A model generated the notes under the pieces. It worked only from the letters and a program-made list of their open reading frames with translations, had not been told where the DNA came from and searched no databases. Of a stretch of 49,611 nt of DNA, positions 24,601-32,910 are shown piece after piece (the first letter of the stretch is position 1; every line of letters starts with the position of its first letter). This DNA comes from a virus. The stretch spans positions 1 to 49,611 of the IMG/VR virus record IMGVR_UViG_3300050021_000841; one strand, written 5' to 3'. The position numbers and the translations under genes are program-made.

Positions 24601-25293
24601 GATGGCGAGATTATCCTCATCGGAACCAAGACGGGGACCTTGGCATCGGTGACGCGCGCTCAGAAGTGGGATGGCGTGTCGTCGGCTGGCGCGCCGGCGG
24701 CTCACTCCTCGGGAGCGGAACTCCGGAAGGTGGAGACGATCACGCGAAACGAGAACTTCCCCTCCGGGTTCTTCGATGGGATCGGCACGCCGGACGTAAA
24801 TCCGCTGCTGATCAATTGGACGCTAGATATCCCGCTACCTGGTACGCGAGCGCTTGCGGCGGATGCTGTCGTGATGAATCCTTACGGGCCTTCGCCTACG
24901 GGTACGGCCAACTGGACACACACGACAGATAACGGGATCGTGATCGGCAGTGCGGGCGGCTCGCTCGGCGCGACGTTGCAGGTAGACGGAACGCTGGCGA
25001 TAGGCAGCAACATGGCTCCGATTGCGGCATTGAGCGCGGACTCGACGGCGAACGGCGTGGCGGTATACCTGAAGACCGCTCCGACCGGGGCCGGGTTGAC
25101 GCTTAACATCAAGCTCGGCGGGGCGCTGTGGATGGCGCTTACGGTCCCGGCGGGCAATACGACGGTGGTGGCAACAACCGCGCAACTCGCGGCGGCCGGA
25201 CAGTTGACGGCGAATACAAGCATCACGCTGGATATCACCGCTGTCGGGACAACGGTTCCGGGGTCGGATCTCTCAGTGTTCCTCTACCTCTAA
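21688..25293 (+). CDS. tail tip hub protein, DUF2460/gpL/gpJ-type fusion
   Basis: 1201-residue multi-domain tail-tip protein. The N-terminal 115 residues resemble the preceding minor tail protein (RDFFESVKGTNVPFYYN). Residues about 290-360 are Cys-rich (SCPVGSVSRSCWRRYKKDGC), as in gpL-type proteins that bind an iron-sulphur cluster. A middle domain with a Trp/Gly-rich loop region is followed at about 725-870 by a J/hub-like domain (FEKLTVQF, ARLAIARAREEMGG, VVSIADPDVPGG). The C-terminus is beta-rich, Gly/Thr-rich, likely exposed. In lambda these functions are on separate M, L and J genes, so this looks like a fusion. Confidence 0.78.
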   Translation: MSDTIGRITVPSAAPASTFPLVTDYAHGKARKRQVITHTFGAANAKIEQRYHYGDPSIRYQFHRQGISNPARKNLRDFFESVKGTNVPFYYNAPNEDGTTTSKVVCFDNAPLTLDDLTNAICSVGLTFVEIPTSGPTYTVNDTVTRFPSTTLATALQNQAQEIIPLVRIRVLDSSVPDILLSDRRVTIGTQLYLPRLLRMNEPGGDAIVTQSIDGSTDDVTLTFGNADRVMVQVANDTQLRWARVELSLFHVDDPVALTGTVLQLWAGYVIDWHSDAGPEFVLKASDILSALTLSCPVGSVSRSCWRRYKKDGCPATGAIDSTHFPSASALTCDLGFNTPNGCMAHQATPSYGATYCSSQSVLLRSGGIGWSPGFNNGLGFINPAGWFIGSTSTWYPRTSLIEDSIFGGPIPEIWHNDDGLAQYGLPVACKIAAGRDEDQFYIALGIVGRGPLGAFTSPQMWTSYGAAHPDTFLGSTLDGQPNHGFQVDSNGNLKSGAQPLYGLRQTLGADPAGSSDYFSLGRVATTALGWYTQASDGSLMQEVIGGGSAYNKIFSAGTAFCEIRRTKPNSDPLTAPSQHVMIAVVSQGLQGLTWSAPGSRSSVSGCVNPFWVAVNTFFRSIGILGETAGTQETYFDAAAAVAAAAIADTSVAEVIGTGSETQFRFKGVVSDCKPTRDWLQAILNSACGFYTWSFGRLKVGCRVNASSVSSYTSGNILFNSLQLTPISPKFEKLTVQFSDQEYQFQSNTVDYVDQDLAARNNRIQNPLSSQFAVSGCPTKSQAARLAIARAREEMGGVNQAEQDTARVATWRSTILALDTEAGSVVSIADPDVPGGTMNFRVQSMRINRDWSVDLIGKTVTASMYDVTVGPKPADVQPAPVPTESVRDSDVPPQPFFGANPPNYAPAGYLELVGLSFPDVVNTKYIYSGTFSVFYVEGNADAHLAAAMSSGDTTMTVDAWGSIATGDMLEVDGEIILIGTKTGTLASVTRAQKWDGVSSAGAPAAHSSGAELRKVETITRNENFPSGFFDGIGTPDVNPLLINWTLDIPLPGTRALAADAVVMNPYGPSPTGTANWTHTTDNGIVIGSAGGSLGATLQVDGTLAIGSNMAPIAALSADSTANGVAVYLKTAPTGAGLTLNIKLGGALWMALTVPAGNTTVVATTAQLAAAGQLTANTSITLDITAVGTTVPGSDLSVFLYL

Positions 25294-28200
25294 TGGCAAC
25301 CATTCACAAACTGGAGCCGCACAGAACGATGTCTCTGCGCGGCTTCGACCGTCGCGGAGCTGCGGCGTCGCTTCATCACGCATCGGCTAATGGGTTCACT
25401 GTGAGCGGATGCTGGAGCGATCAGGCGGACTTCGCGATAGCCACGCTGTTCGATGCGGACGATCAGTTCGGGCACCTGTACACCTCACGGTACCTGCCGG
25501 ACTTCTCACTCTCGGGAGTGACGCTCGACTTCGACCTGGCGCTGACGGGTTGTCAGAATCCGGTGAGCACGCGGTATGCGTCCGTGCCGTGGGGATCATT
25601 GGGGTATATCACGCGGACGGTGAGCGGAGGGACGGTGACGGAGGTACAGAATACCGTTCCACTGAACATCACGGCGACTTCGGGCGGATCGCCTGCTACG
25701 GCTTCATTTACGATTGCAGGGACTCCGACCACCTATGACCGGCTGTACATCGTGTATCTCGGTAACGTTGTGCTCGATACGAGTGCGGGCGGGGCTTATT
25801 CAATCACGACGGGCGATACGCTGGCGATGGTTGCGGCGAAGGTGGCGGCGCTCATTAACTCAGTGACATCGAGCACGTGTCCGCTCCAGGCGGGGAGTAC
25901 CGGCGCGACGGTGACGATCAATTACCTGTCGATTGGGCAGGACGGCAACGGCGTGGAACTGCTCTCGATGTACAAGACGGCGGGGACTACGCAGATCTAT
26001 CCGACCGCGAGCGGATCGACGGCAAGCGGGCAGGCTGTCCAGTTGACGGGCGGAGCCGATCCGACCTCGATTCACGTACACATCGACTTCTCGGCGTTGG
26101 GCCTGTCGAGCGTTCGGCAGTTATGGTTGACGCTCGCTCCGGCACTGAATTACGCAGGTACTCCGGGCGCATCGCTTATGCCTTACGTGGGGCGCGAATG
26201 GTCCGCGGTGTTCTCCAGTTGGACGGTTGCCGATTCAGGAGGAGTGACGCCTCTGAAGGTCGCGGGGCCGGGATCGGTGACGATCCAGTCAGGGGACACG
26301 TGGGCAAAGCGGGCGGGGACCGGATGGGGACAGGTCGGCGGGTGGTATATCGGCGGCTTCGCCTGGCAGAGTGCGCACGCCGGCGATGCGGTGACGATCA
26401 CCTACAATTGCCAGTACACGCACAACCTGTACCTCGGCACGGCGGTATCGACTGCCGGCGGAACGTTCAGCGCGAAGGTTGACGGCGCGGCGGTCAACCC
26501 GGTGAGTGCGTATTCGCTGCAATCCTCGGCGAGTCCGACCTCGGGACGGAGGCTGATCGCGTCGGGAGTGGCGGCGGGACAGCATACGGTGGTGTTGACC
26601 GTGGCGAGTGGGACTTGTCTGTTCGATTACCTTCAAGCGGCCGTACTCAGTGATCCGGTGGCGCCATCGGCTAGCTACTCCGGGGTGAGTTGCGCGTGCG
26701 ACTTCGACACGGGGCAGACGTATCAGATCCCGCCTACTCGACTGCTCTGGATTCTGGGGCAGGCGGGATTCAACGGGGACATCGACTTCTACTCCGGCGT
26801 GTTCTTCGCTTATAAGAGAGTGCGGAGCGGCGGGAAGTTCCGACAGGCGACGGTCACGCTCTCCGGCTCAGTCGGAGTATCGGACATCGTGTGGGTGACG
26901 GTGGGAGGAGCGACTGGGCACGGCACGTCGATCAGCGGGGATACCTCGACAGGTGGAAATCCGACAGGTAGCGGAATCCTCGGCGGTACGGTGTTCGGCG
27001 TGGCGGCATTTCCGGCTGACACGCTGGCGACGTTCGCTCAGCGGATTGCGGATGCGATCAACGGTCTATTCGTCGGGATCTGCGCGGCTCCGACCTCGAC
27101 TCCGGGGCAACTGACGGTTACCGTGTTGAGTCCGATCAACGGATTCAGTTTGGATGTTTCCGTGGCGGCCGGATCATCGGTTTCACTGGCGGTGACGGGG
27201 GACATCGGGGTTAGCGCGGCAGGCGGGAACGAGGGTACGTGGGCAGTGGACCCGACTCAGGCGCTACCGCTGAATCGGGCGTTCACGGATTACCTGGCGG
27301 ATCTGAGCGCTCTCGTTCATGCGGCCGGACGGACTATGACGGTCGCGTTCAGTCAGGAACTGCTCGGCGCTCCGGATTCCAACGATCCCGCGCCGGCGTC
27401 GGTGACGTTCGGGTTCTTCAATTACTTGGGGACCGGGTACGCTCACACGATCACCATCGGGAGCAAGACCTACACTCATATTCAACTTGCGGGCGATGGA
27501 TCGGGGGACCTGGCTATCGCTCTCGCGGGTCTGATCAATGCGGGGAACGGGGATCAGAACGCCGTCGCCTCGGTGAGCGCGAACAATGTGACGCTTACGC
27601 CGAGGGGAACGGGGGATATCGTCTGCTCGGCGTCGGATGGCAACGGGCCGGGAACGCTGAAGTCCGGCGCATGGTCGCAACGGTTCGCGAACGGATCTCC
27701 GGTTCTGACCTCGACGGGGTTCGGATCGTGGGGGGCGGGAGTGGTTGAGGCGGTGAGCGGATCGGGTCCGCAGACCGTTCAGCAGACGGGGCACGGGTAC
27801 ATTACCGGGAATACGGTGCATGTCGCGCAAGGCTCCAGCGGGGCGGTGTGGGCCGTCACGGTGACGGACGCGGATCACTACCAGTTGACCTCATTGGTGT
27901 CAGGGACGGCGTTCAGCGTGGCGGTGGGGGCTACTACCCTGGCAGATCTCCAGACCACGCAATGCAATTTCAACCCGGCGACGGTGACGGCGTACCTGAA
28001 GGCCTGCTACTTACAGGTGGCAGGAATCCTCAATACGGCGGGGATGGTTCCGTGGCTCCAGTTCGGTGAGGTGGGTTGGTGGTTCTATGCGAGGGTGAAC
28101 GGGCTGGCGATTGGATATGCCAGCTACACGGCTCCTATCTCCATCGGCACGCCGGCGAATCACGGACTGAGCACGGGACAGCGGGTGATCGATTGCGGGG

Positions 28201-28916
28201 TAAAGGGCAACGCCGCGGCGAACGGCGACTTCTCGATTGCGGTTACGGACTCGACTCACTTCACGTTGACCGGATCGAGCGGGAACGGCACTTACTCCGG
28301 CGGCGGGACGGTGAGCGGCGGAGGGATGGCGTATTACGATGCGCACACGCTCTCCGGCCGGACGCTCGGCAACTGGTATACGCAGGATGACGATCCGAGC
28401 GCGGGGAGCTATGGCGACGCCAACTACCTCCGGGGGTTGGTGTACGCTCACATGCACGCCATCGCTCAAGCGGTGAAGACGGCTTACTCGGCGGCTAAGT
28501 TCGAGTGGCTGCTACCGACAGACGTGAATAACCCATCGGTCTACTGGAATGCTGGGTATCCGTATCCGCAGGGCGGCCGGATGAACAATTACGTCAATAT
28601 CCCGTCGCAATACATGGCGCCGAACGCGGACATTGACCGGGTGAAGCTGGAGTCTCTCTCCTGGGGGGCGTCCTACCTGAATCTCGATCTCGCTAAGGCG
28701 TCGATGACTTACGCATCTTCCGTGCTGAGTTATCCGAAGTCCGCGACGGCATACCTGATCCCGTGGTTTAACGGGGCGTGCGCATGGGGCGCACAGTACC
28801 TGGCGGCGGCGAATGCGGGGTTGCCGTTGATCTGCTTCTGGGCGTTCGACCATCTCTGTCTGTTGAGTTGGACGCTTCCCCTGCCTGTCAATAAGCGGCG
28901 CGCTCGGGTGTTCTGA
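25293..28916 (+). CDS. receptor-binding / spike protein with decorated TIM-barrel-like domain
   Basis: 1207-residue protein at the end of the tail operon. The N-terminus probably docks to the tail tip. From about 480 on, segments like those of a TIM-barrel glycosidase (LLWILGQAGFNGDIDFYSG, about 483-501; RTMTVAFSQELL, about 681-692; VPWLQFGEVGWWFY with a possible acidic E) are interrupted by beta-modules: tail repeats (about 124-250, 512-640, 703-786) and two FCCH-like repeats (HGYITGNTVHVAQG, about 832; NHGLSTGQRV, about 955). The barrel seems to finish at 1012-1207 (YLIPWFNGACAWG, ICFWAF). Likely a host-polysaccharide binder or hydrolase; catalytic residues are not certain. Confidence 0.75.
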   Translation: MATIHKLEPHRTMSLRGFDRRGAAASLHHASANGFTVSGCWSDQADFAIATLFDADDQFGHLYTSRYLPDFSLSGVTLDFDLALTGCQNPVSTRYASVPWGSLGYITRTVSGGTVTEVQNTVPLNITATSGGSPATASFTIAGTPTTYDRLYIVYLGNVVLDTSAGGAYSITTGDTLAMVAAKVAALINSVTSSTCPLQAGSTGATVTINYLSIGQDGNGVELLSMYKTAGTTQIYPTASGSTASGQAVQLTGGADPTSIHVHIDFSALGLSSVRQLWLTLAPALNYAGTPGASLMPYVGREWSAVFSSWTVADSGGVTPLKVAGPGSVTIQSGDTWAKRAGTGWGQVGGWYIGGFAWQSAHAGDAVTITYNCQYTHNLYLGTAVSTAGGTFSAKVDGAAVNPVSAYSLQSSASPTSGRRLIASGVAAGQHTVVLTVASGTCLFDYLQAAVLSDPVAPSASYSGVSCACDFDTGQTYQIPPTRLLWILGQAGFNGDIDFYSGVFFAYKRVRSGGKFRQATVTLSGSVGVSDIVWVTVGGATGHGTSISGDTSTGGNPTGSGILGGTVFGVAAFPADTLATFAQRIADAINGLFVGICAAPTSTPGQLTVTVLSPINGFSLDVSVAAGSSVSLAVTGDIGVSAAGGNEGTWAVDPTQALPLNRAFTDYLADLSALVHAAGRTMTVAFSQELLGAPDSNDPAPASVTFGFFNYLGTGYAHTITIGSKTYTHIQLAGDGSGDLAIALAGLINAGNGDQNAVASVSANNVTLTPRGTGDIVCSASDGNGPGTLKSGAWSQRFANGSPVLTSTGFGSWGAGVVEAVSGSGPQTVQQTGHGYITGNTVHVAQGSSGAVWAVTVTDADHYQLTSLVSGTAFSVAVGATTLADLQTTQCNFNPATVTAYLKACYLQVAGILNTAGMVPWLQFGEVGWWFYARVNGLAIGYASYTAPISIGTPANHGLSTGQRVIDCGVKGNAAANGDFSIAVTDSTHFTLTGSSGNGTYSGGGTVSGGGMAYYDAHTLSGRTLGNWYTQDDDPSAGSYGDANYLRGLVYAHMHAIAQAVKTAYSAAKFEWLLPTDVNNPSVYWNAGYPYPQGGRMNNYVNIPSQYMAPNADIDRVKLESLSWGASYLNLDLAKASMTYASSVLSYPKSATAYLIPWFNGACAWGAQYLAAANAGLPLICFWAFDHLCLLSWTLPLPVNKRRARVF

Positions 28917-28917
28917 G

Positions 28918-28944
28918 CGCTCCGCGCAATCTCTTCAAGGAGCG
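28918..28944 (+). promoter_or_regulatory. inverted repeat that covers a ribosome binding site
   Basis: CGCTCC (28918-28923) pairs with GGAGCG (28939-28944), which contains the AAGGAG ribosome binding site of the gene starting at 28947. If formed, the hairpin would mask translation of that membrane protein until unfolded or until ribosomes arrive from upstream. This is a prediction from sequence only. Confidence 0.35.
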
Positions 28945-28946
28945 AA

Positions 28947-29678
28947 ATGAAAACTGTACGCAATATCTTTGCCTGTGCGCTCCTGGCCGTGCTTATCGCG
29001 GCGGGAGTGTACGGAATCCTTTTCATCCGGGCGGCGACGGCCGTGGTTGCCGCGGTTCCGGGGCAGATCAGCGATACGCGCGCGGCGCTGACTGCCGAGG
29101 TTCAGGCGACGCGGCGGGATCTCATGGGGCAGGTGGCGGCGGCTCGAAAGGACGCCACGGGACAATTGACGGCGCTACAGGGCAACGTCTTCTCGCAGGT
29201 TACGGAGACACGGGCGATGCTCGACAGGCGCACTGGAGACCTCCTGGCGCTCTCGGATAGGCGATTAGGAGACACGCTGGCGCGTGCGGATTCGGCACTG
29301 GCGGAGGTTCACGGGTTGAGGTCGGACCTGCAACCGACGCTTACGAATACCGCGGCTCTGACGGCGGACGCAAAAGACTCCTGGGACGATCTGTACTTCG
29401 ATGTCAAGGCGTCGGTGGGATCGGTGACGGTGGCGGCGAACCAGTTCGGACAGGCGTCGATGGACTTCCGCGCGGCTGTGCCGGGGGCTATCAAGACCTG
29501 GCAATCGATTGGGGGCAATGTAGACGGGATCACGGCGAACGTGAACCGGTTGACGAAGCCGAAATGGTATGACCGGCTGCTCGGGTACGGGTTCACCGGG
29601 GCGGCGATTTATCGGGACCTGAATCCGGCGGCCAACGTCGTTACCGGGATTACTCGGGTGATGACTACGCAGCACTGA
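28947..29678 (+). CDS. membrane-anchored coiled-coil protein
   Basis: 243 residues: a single N-terminal transmembrane segment (about 8-30, FACALLAVLIAAGVYGILFI), then a long coiled-coil (about 45-130) with repeated ATRRDL/ARKDATGQL/DRRTGDLL pieces. The C-terminal part has GNVDGITANVNRLTKP, typical of MlaD-like or methyl-accepting-like stalks. Probably a periplasmic or cell-surface phage protein; whether it is virion, lysis or lysogenic-conversion protein cannot be told. It follows the spike gene, with its ribosome binding site in a small hairpin. Confidence 0.7.
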   Translation: MKTVRNIFACALLAVLIAAGVYGILFIRAATAVVAAVPGQISDTRAALTAEVQATRRDLMGQVAAARKDATGQLTALQGNVFSQVTETRAMLDRRTGDLLALSDRRLGDTLARADSALAEVHGLRSDLQPTLTNTAALTADAKDSWDDLYFDVKASVGSVTVAANQFGQASMDFRAAVPGAIKTWQSIGGNVDGITANVNRLTKPKWYDRLLGYGFTGAAIYRDLNPAANVVTGITRVMTTQH

Positions 29679-29687
29679 GGAGGGGAC

Positions 29688-29918
29688 GTGGAAGGGGTCG
29701 ATGTTCAGGCGATTGGGCAACTGCCGTTCTGGTATATGCCCAATTCGCATGAGGAGGTGTGCTCGGAGCTGGTGACCGAGCTACTGGTAGCGGGCGGGCT
29801 GCCGGGGCTGAAGCCGTACCAGTCGCCTCCGCAGGTGGTCGCGGAACTGAAGATTTACGCGGGATGTCAGCAACTGCTCGGCAAGCCTGCCGTGATTCGC
29901 AACTTCAACAGCAAGTAA
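29688..29918 (+). CDS. hypothetical protein (76 aa)
   Basis: Unrecognised soluble protein with a GTG start after GAGGAGGGG (29678-29685). It reads as two helices (EEVCSELVTELLVAGG and VVAELKIYAGCQQLLG) flanked by polar residues. It sits between two exported or membrane proteins and may belong to the lysis or host-interaction block. Confidence 0.6.
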   Translation: MEGVDVQAIGQLPFWYMPNSHEEVCSELVTELLVAGGLPGLKPYQSPPQVVAELKIYAGCQQLLGKPAVIRNFNSK

Positions 29919-29928
29919 AGGAGACACA

Positions 29929-30519
29929 GTGAAGAGAAACGTTTTCACGCTTGTAATTATCGGTGTGCTCATGGCCGCGATGGCCGTCGCGCAGACGGCT
30001 CCGGCTCAGCCTGCCGCAACCACAACCACCACTCCGGCCGCGGGCGGTACTCCGCTGGCCAGCGTGACGCTGCCGACGTACATCATGGGCGGCATCAGTT
30101 TTAACCAACTTACCGGGGCCGCGGGCTTCGTGAGCGCGATTATCCCGGAGAGTAACTCGGTGGGGCTGTACGGCAGTGCGACTACGGACCTGGTTCCGCT
30201 GAAAACGACTGTCAACGGGAAGTCGATTTATCTGCTGAGCGGTTCGGCGCGCGCCGGCGAGCACAAGGTGGTTTATCAGGACTCCAAGAATGCGGTGCTG
30301 ATCGGCGGCGACGTTGGCGCATCGTTCAGTAACAGCGCTGGAACTTCGGGGGTGACTCTGGGAGTCGCGGGGAGCTTCACGCTTACCTACGTGCGGCAAC
30401 TCAGCGCTCATTGGGCCGTGGGCGTGCCGATCCGGATGCTCTATATGAGCAACGTCGGACCGAACGGCGCCGGAGCCTGGAATCCGGTGGTCGAAGCCGG
30501 AGTCATCTGGAAGCCGTAG
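29929..30519 (+). CDS. exported protein, possibly outer-membrane-like
   Basis: 196 residues with a clear signal peptide (VFTLVIIGVLMAAMAVAQ, cleavage near 22), a short Thr/Pro-rich linker (about 25-42), and an alternating beta pattern through the end (TLGVAGSFTLTYVRQL). It ends in an aromatic-like EAGVIWKP. The pattern suggests a small beta-barrel or periplasmic beta protein that might change the cell surface of lysogens or block other phages, as Lom-type proteins do. That role is only inferred. AAGGAGA precedes the ATG. Confidence 0.65.
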   Translation: MKRNVFTLVIIGVLMAAMAVAQTAPAQPAATTTTTPAAGGTPLASVTLPTYIMGGISFNQLTGAAGFVSAIIPESNSVGLYGSATTDLVPLKTTVNGKSIYLLSGSARAGEHKVVYQDSKNAVLIGGDVGASFSNSAGTSGVTLGVAGSFTLTYVRQLSAHWAVGVPIRMLYMSNVGPNGAGAWNPVVEAGVIWKP

Positions 30520-30565
30520 GGCGATGCGCGTCGTTGTGAGGTTGACGCGACCACGGGTAGACACG

Positions 30566-30748
30566 ATGAAACTGGCGGAGTTTATCGAACGGGAGGCCGG
30601 CCACGTTGTAGTCGGTCTCCTTTTGATTTTTACGGGCGCTGTGCTGTGGAAGGCGGGCGTACCGAAGGCGGAAGATCTCGTACCGTTCGCGCTCGGCGTG
30701 ATCGCGCGGAGCATGATCGGCGAGAGAAAGGCGAAACCGGATGCTTGA
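30566..30748 (+). CDS. holin-like membrane protein
   Basis: About 60 residues with one clear transmembrane segment (HVVVGLLLIFTGAVLWK) and a possible second weak one (LVPFALGVIARSM), ending in a charged tail. It overlaps the lysozyme gene by 8 bp, the usual place of a holin, which would let the lysozyme reach the cell wall. ATG 30524 in the same frame would add 14 charged residues; either start is possible. Confidence 0.6.
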   Translation: MKLAEFIEREAGHVVVGLLLIFTGAVLWKAGVPKAEDLVPFALGVIARSMIGERKAKPDA

Positions 30749-31292
30749 AGGACTAAAGCAGAGACTACGGGAGCATGAGGGCGTGATTCCGCATCTGTAC
30801 CTGGACACGTTGGGCCTGGTGACGTGCGGGGTGGGCCACATGGTTCCGACGCCAGGGGCGATGGCGGGAATCGAGATGGTGTGCGGCTCTGGCCTGACGG
30901 CGACTCAGGCACAGAAGGAGGCGGAGTTCGCGCACGTCAAGGGGCTGGAGGCGAGCAAACTTCCGGCGTACTACGCGCAGCGGACCATACTGCGCATGTC
31001 GCCGGCGGCTATCGACGCGCTCCAGGAGAGCGACGTGGCGGCGTTCGACGCGGCGTTGCGGGGATTGATCTGGGGATTCGAGAATCTTCCGGAGCCGGCG
31101 CGAGAGGCGCTGCTCGACATGGCGTTTCAGTTGGGCGCGGGCGGCCTGGTATCGAAGTTTCCGCACCTGATGGCCGCGGTGAAGGCTCGGGACTGGAACG
31201 CTTGCGCGGAGAACTGCCATCGCGCCGGTATCCAGGAGTGGCGGAACACGGCGACGGCCGATCTGTTTCGCAAGGCGATTTCGGTCGCGTAG
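30741..31292 (+). CDS. endolysin, T4-type lysozyme (GH24)
   Basis: 183-residue muramidase. The catalytic E-x8-D-x5-T pattern of T4 lysozyme is visible as E13, D22 and T28 in EGVIPHLYLDTLGLVTCGVGH-type sequence, followed by GVGH. The C-terminal half keeps the helical lobe (LDMAFQLGAGG, about 130-140) and ends with RNTATADLFRKAI. No signal or anchor peptide is seen, so export should depend on the holin next door. Confidence 0.92.
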   Translation: MLEGLKQRLREHEGVIPHLYLDTLGLVTCGVGHMVPTPGAMAGIEMVCGSGLTATQAQKEAEFAHVKGLEASKLPAYYAQRTILRMSPAAIDALQESDVAAFDAALRGLIWGFENLPEPAREALLDMAFQLGAGGLVSKFPHLMAAVKARDWNACAENCHRAGIQEWRNTATADLFRKAISVA

Positions 31293-31315
31293 TTCGGGCG
31301 ACTTGTTGTACGCCG

Positions 31316-31352
31316 GCTACGCGGGCGGGGCTGCTCAAATCCAAATCGTAGC
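31316..31352 (+). repeat. 6-bp inverted repeat in the gap after the lysozyme gene
   Basis: GCTACG (31316-31321) and CGTAGC (31347-31352) can pair across a 25-base loop in the 77-bp gap between lysozyme and the spanin-like gene. No T-run follows. A weak candidate for a transcript end or processing site; nothing else is seen in the gap. Confidence 0.3.
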
Positions 31353-31369
31353 GGCGGGTTGGGTGACGG

Positions 31370-31666
31370 ATGACACCAGAATGGTTGGCCGCGATTGCGG
31401 CCGTTGTATCGCTCATCGGCAGTCTTTTGGTGGGGGCGATTGCGTGGGCGGCGAAGGCGGAAGTCGCAACGTTGCGCGCTGAGATGGCCTTGTCGAGTGC
31501 CAGGTTGGAAACGATCCGGGCTGAGGTGCGAGCGTCGATTGCCGAGGCTGTAAACGAGTTCTACGTGCGAGTGAACGGGAACTACGTGAAGAAAGACGTT
31601 TGCAAGGTCGCCATGTCGGGCATGGAAGACCGGATCACACAAATCAGAGAACAGGCGGAGGGGTGA
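31370..31666 (+). CDS. spanin-like membrane coiled-coil protein
   Basis: 98 residues: N-terminal transmembrane helix (about 5-28, WLAAIAAVVSLIGSLLVGAI), then a periplasmic coiled-coil (about 29-60, ATLRAEMALSSARLETIRAEV) and a short charged tail. This layout after a lysozyme gene is typical for an inner-membrane spanin (Rz-like); no separate outer-membrane lipoprotein Rz1 was found nested in it. A second holin is the main alternative. Confidence 0.6.
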   Translation: MTPEWLAAIAAVVSLIGSLLVGAIAWAAKAEVATLRAEMALSSARLETIRAEVRASIAEAVNEFYVRVNGNYVKKDVCKVAMSGMEDRITQIREQAEG

Positions 31667-32808
31667 TGGCGGAGAACCTAAGTCAACATCGGCTGGAAAC
31701 CCGGAAGTGTCCGGTGTGCAAGAAAAAGAAGACGTATCCGGCGCGCAACGAAACCTGCTCGTTCGAGTGCGGGCGAAAGGCGGAGGCGGAGCGGAGACAG
31801 CCGGCTCCGGTGGAGATCGCGGATGCGGATCTCGATGCGGCGGTGCTGGAGGCGGTCAAGAAGGCGCGCGGGCGGGCGACGGTGCGGATGGTGTCCGAGG
31901 CTCTGAACAAGAGCGAGCGGACGATTCTGGATACGGTCGCAAAGCTGCGGGACGCCGGGCATAACGTGAGCGTACGGAGCGATGGGATCTGCGATATCTC
32001 CGGCGACGTGAAGCCTGGCAACGCGGTGAAGATCGTTCACGACATCTCGGAATACAACTCGCGGGTGAGGCGGTTCGGCGTCACATCGGACAATCACCTC
32101 GGGAGTAAGCATGAACGGCTGGATGTCCTGAACGCGCTGTACGACCTATACGAGTCGGAAGGAATCACCGAAGTCTACAACGCGGGCAACTGGATCGAGG
32201 GTGAGGCGCGGTTCAACAAGTACGACATCAACGTCTACGGCATGGACCGACAGGTGGATTACTGGATCGAGAATTACCCGCGGCGGAAGGGCATCGTCAC
32301 GCGCTATGTGGCCGGCGACGATCACGAGGGGTGGTATCAGCAACGCGAGCAAGTGGAGATCGGGAAGTACGCCGAGCTTCGAGCGCGCGCGGCGGGCCGG
32401 GAGGATCTGATCTATCTCGGGTATGTCGAGGCTGACATCGAACTGAAGGCGGAGCGCGGATCGCGGATTTTGCGCGTGATGCATCCGGGCGGCGGTTCGG
32501 CGTACGCGCTGAGTTACTCCATGCAAAAGATGGTGGAGAGCTTCCAGGGCGGCGAGAAGCCTTGCATCATCCTGGCCGGGCATTACCACAAGTTCGACTA
32601 CAACTACTACCGGGAAGTGTTCACGGTCCAGACCGGATGCACCTGCGATCAGTCGATTTTCATGCGCAAGAACAAGATTCAGGCGCATGTGGGCGGCTCG
32701 ATTGTGGAGTTCAATCAGGCGCCGGATGGGACGATCAACCGGTTCAAAGTGGAGTGGCTTCCGTTCTACGACCGGGGCTTCTACGCCGGGAAGTCGCGGA
32801 GGTTCTGA
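31666..32808 (+). CDS. calcineurin-like metallophosphoesterase
   Basis: 380 residues in three parts: a zinc ribbon (C15, C18, C31, C35), a winged-helix-like segment (about 55-110, VRMVSEALNKSERTILDTV), and a metallophosphoesterase domain (137-375). Metal ligands visible: D142 and H144 (SDNH), N175 (GNW in place of GD), D219/H220/E221 (GDDHEG), H273, and H306/H308 (GHYHK). The normal GD motif is changed to GN, yet other ligands are present, so activity is likely. The DNA-binding front suggests a nuclease or a nucleic-acid phosphatase. ATG 31666 overlaps the preceding stop. Confidence 0.85.
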   Translation: MAENLSQHRLETRKCPVCKKKKTYPARNETCSFECGRKAEAERRQPAPVEIADADLDAAVLEAVKKARGRATVRMVSEALNKSERTILDTVAKLRDAGHNVSVRSDGICDISGDVKPGNAVKIVHDISEYNSRVRRFGVTSDNHLGSKHERLDVLNALYDLYESEGITEVYNAGNWIEGEARFNKYDINVYGMDRQVDYWIENYPRRKGIVTRYVAGDDHEGWYQQREQVEIGKYAELRARAAGREDLIYLGYVEADIELKAERGSRILRVMHPGGGSAYALSYSMQKMVESFQGGEKPCIILAGHYHKFDYNYYREVFTVQTGCTCDQSIFMRKNKIQAHVGGSIVEFNQAPDGTINRFKVEWLPFYDRGFYAGKSRRF

Positions 32809-32910
32809 ATGAAGCGCCTGATTGATGTGATTGTGGCGTGCTATGTGACGATGGCCGCCGGCATCAACGGGTACCTGGCGGTCCGGTTCTGGAGGGCATT
32901 GTTCAAATGA
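32809..32910 (+). CDS. tiny membrane protein (33 aa)
   Basis: 33-residue ORF reading MKRLIDVIVACYVTMAAGIN..., one transmembrane helix of about 20 residues, ending RALFK. ATG 32809 follows the stop of the metallophosphoesterase gene directly and has GGAGG (32799-32803) 5-6 bases upstream; its end overlaps the next gene (ATGA). Tight fit and good start signal support it; function unknown. Confidence 0.55.
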   Translation: MKRLIDVIVACYVTMAAGINGYLAVRFWRALFK

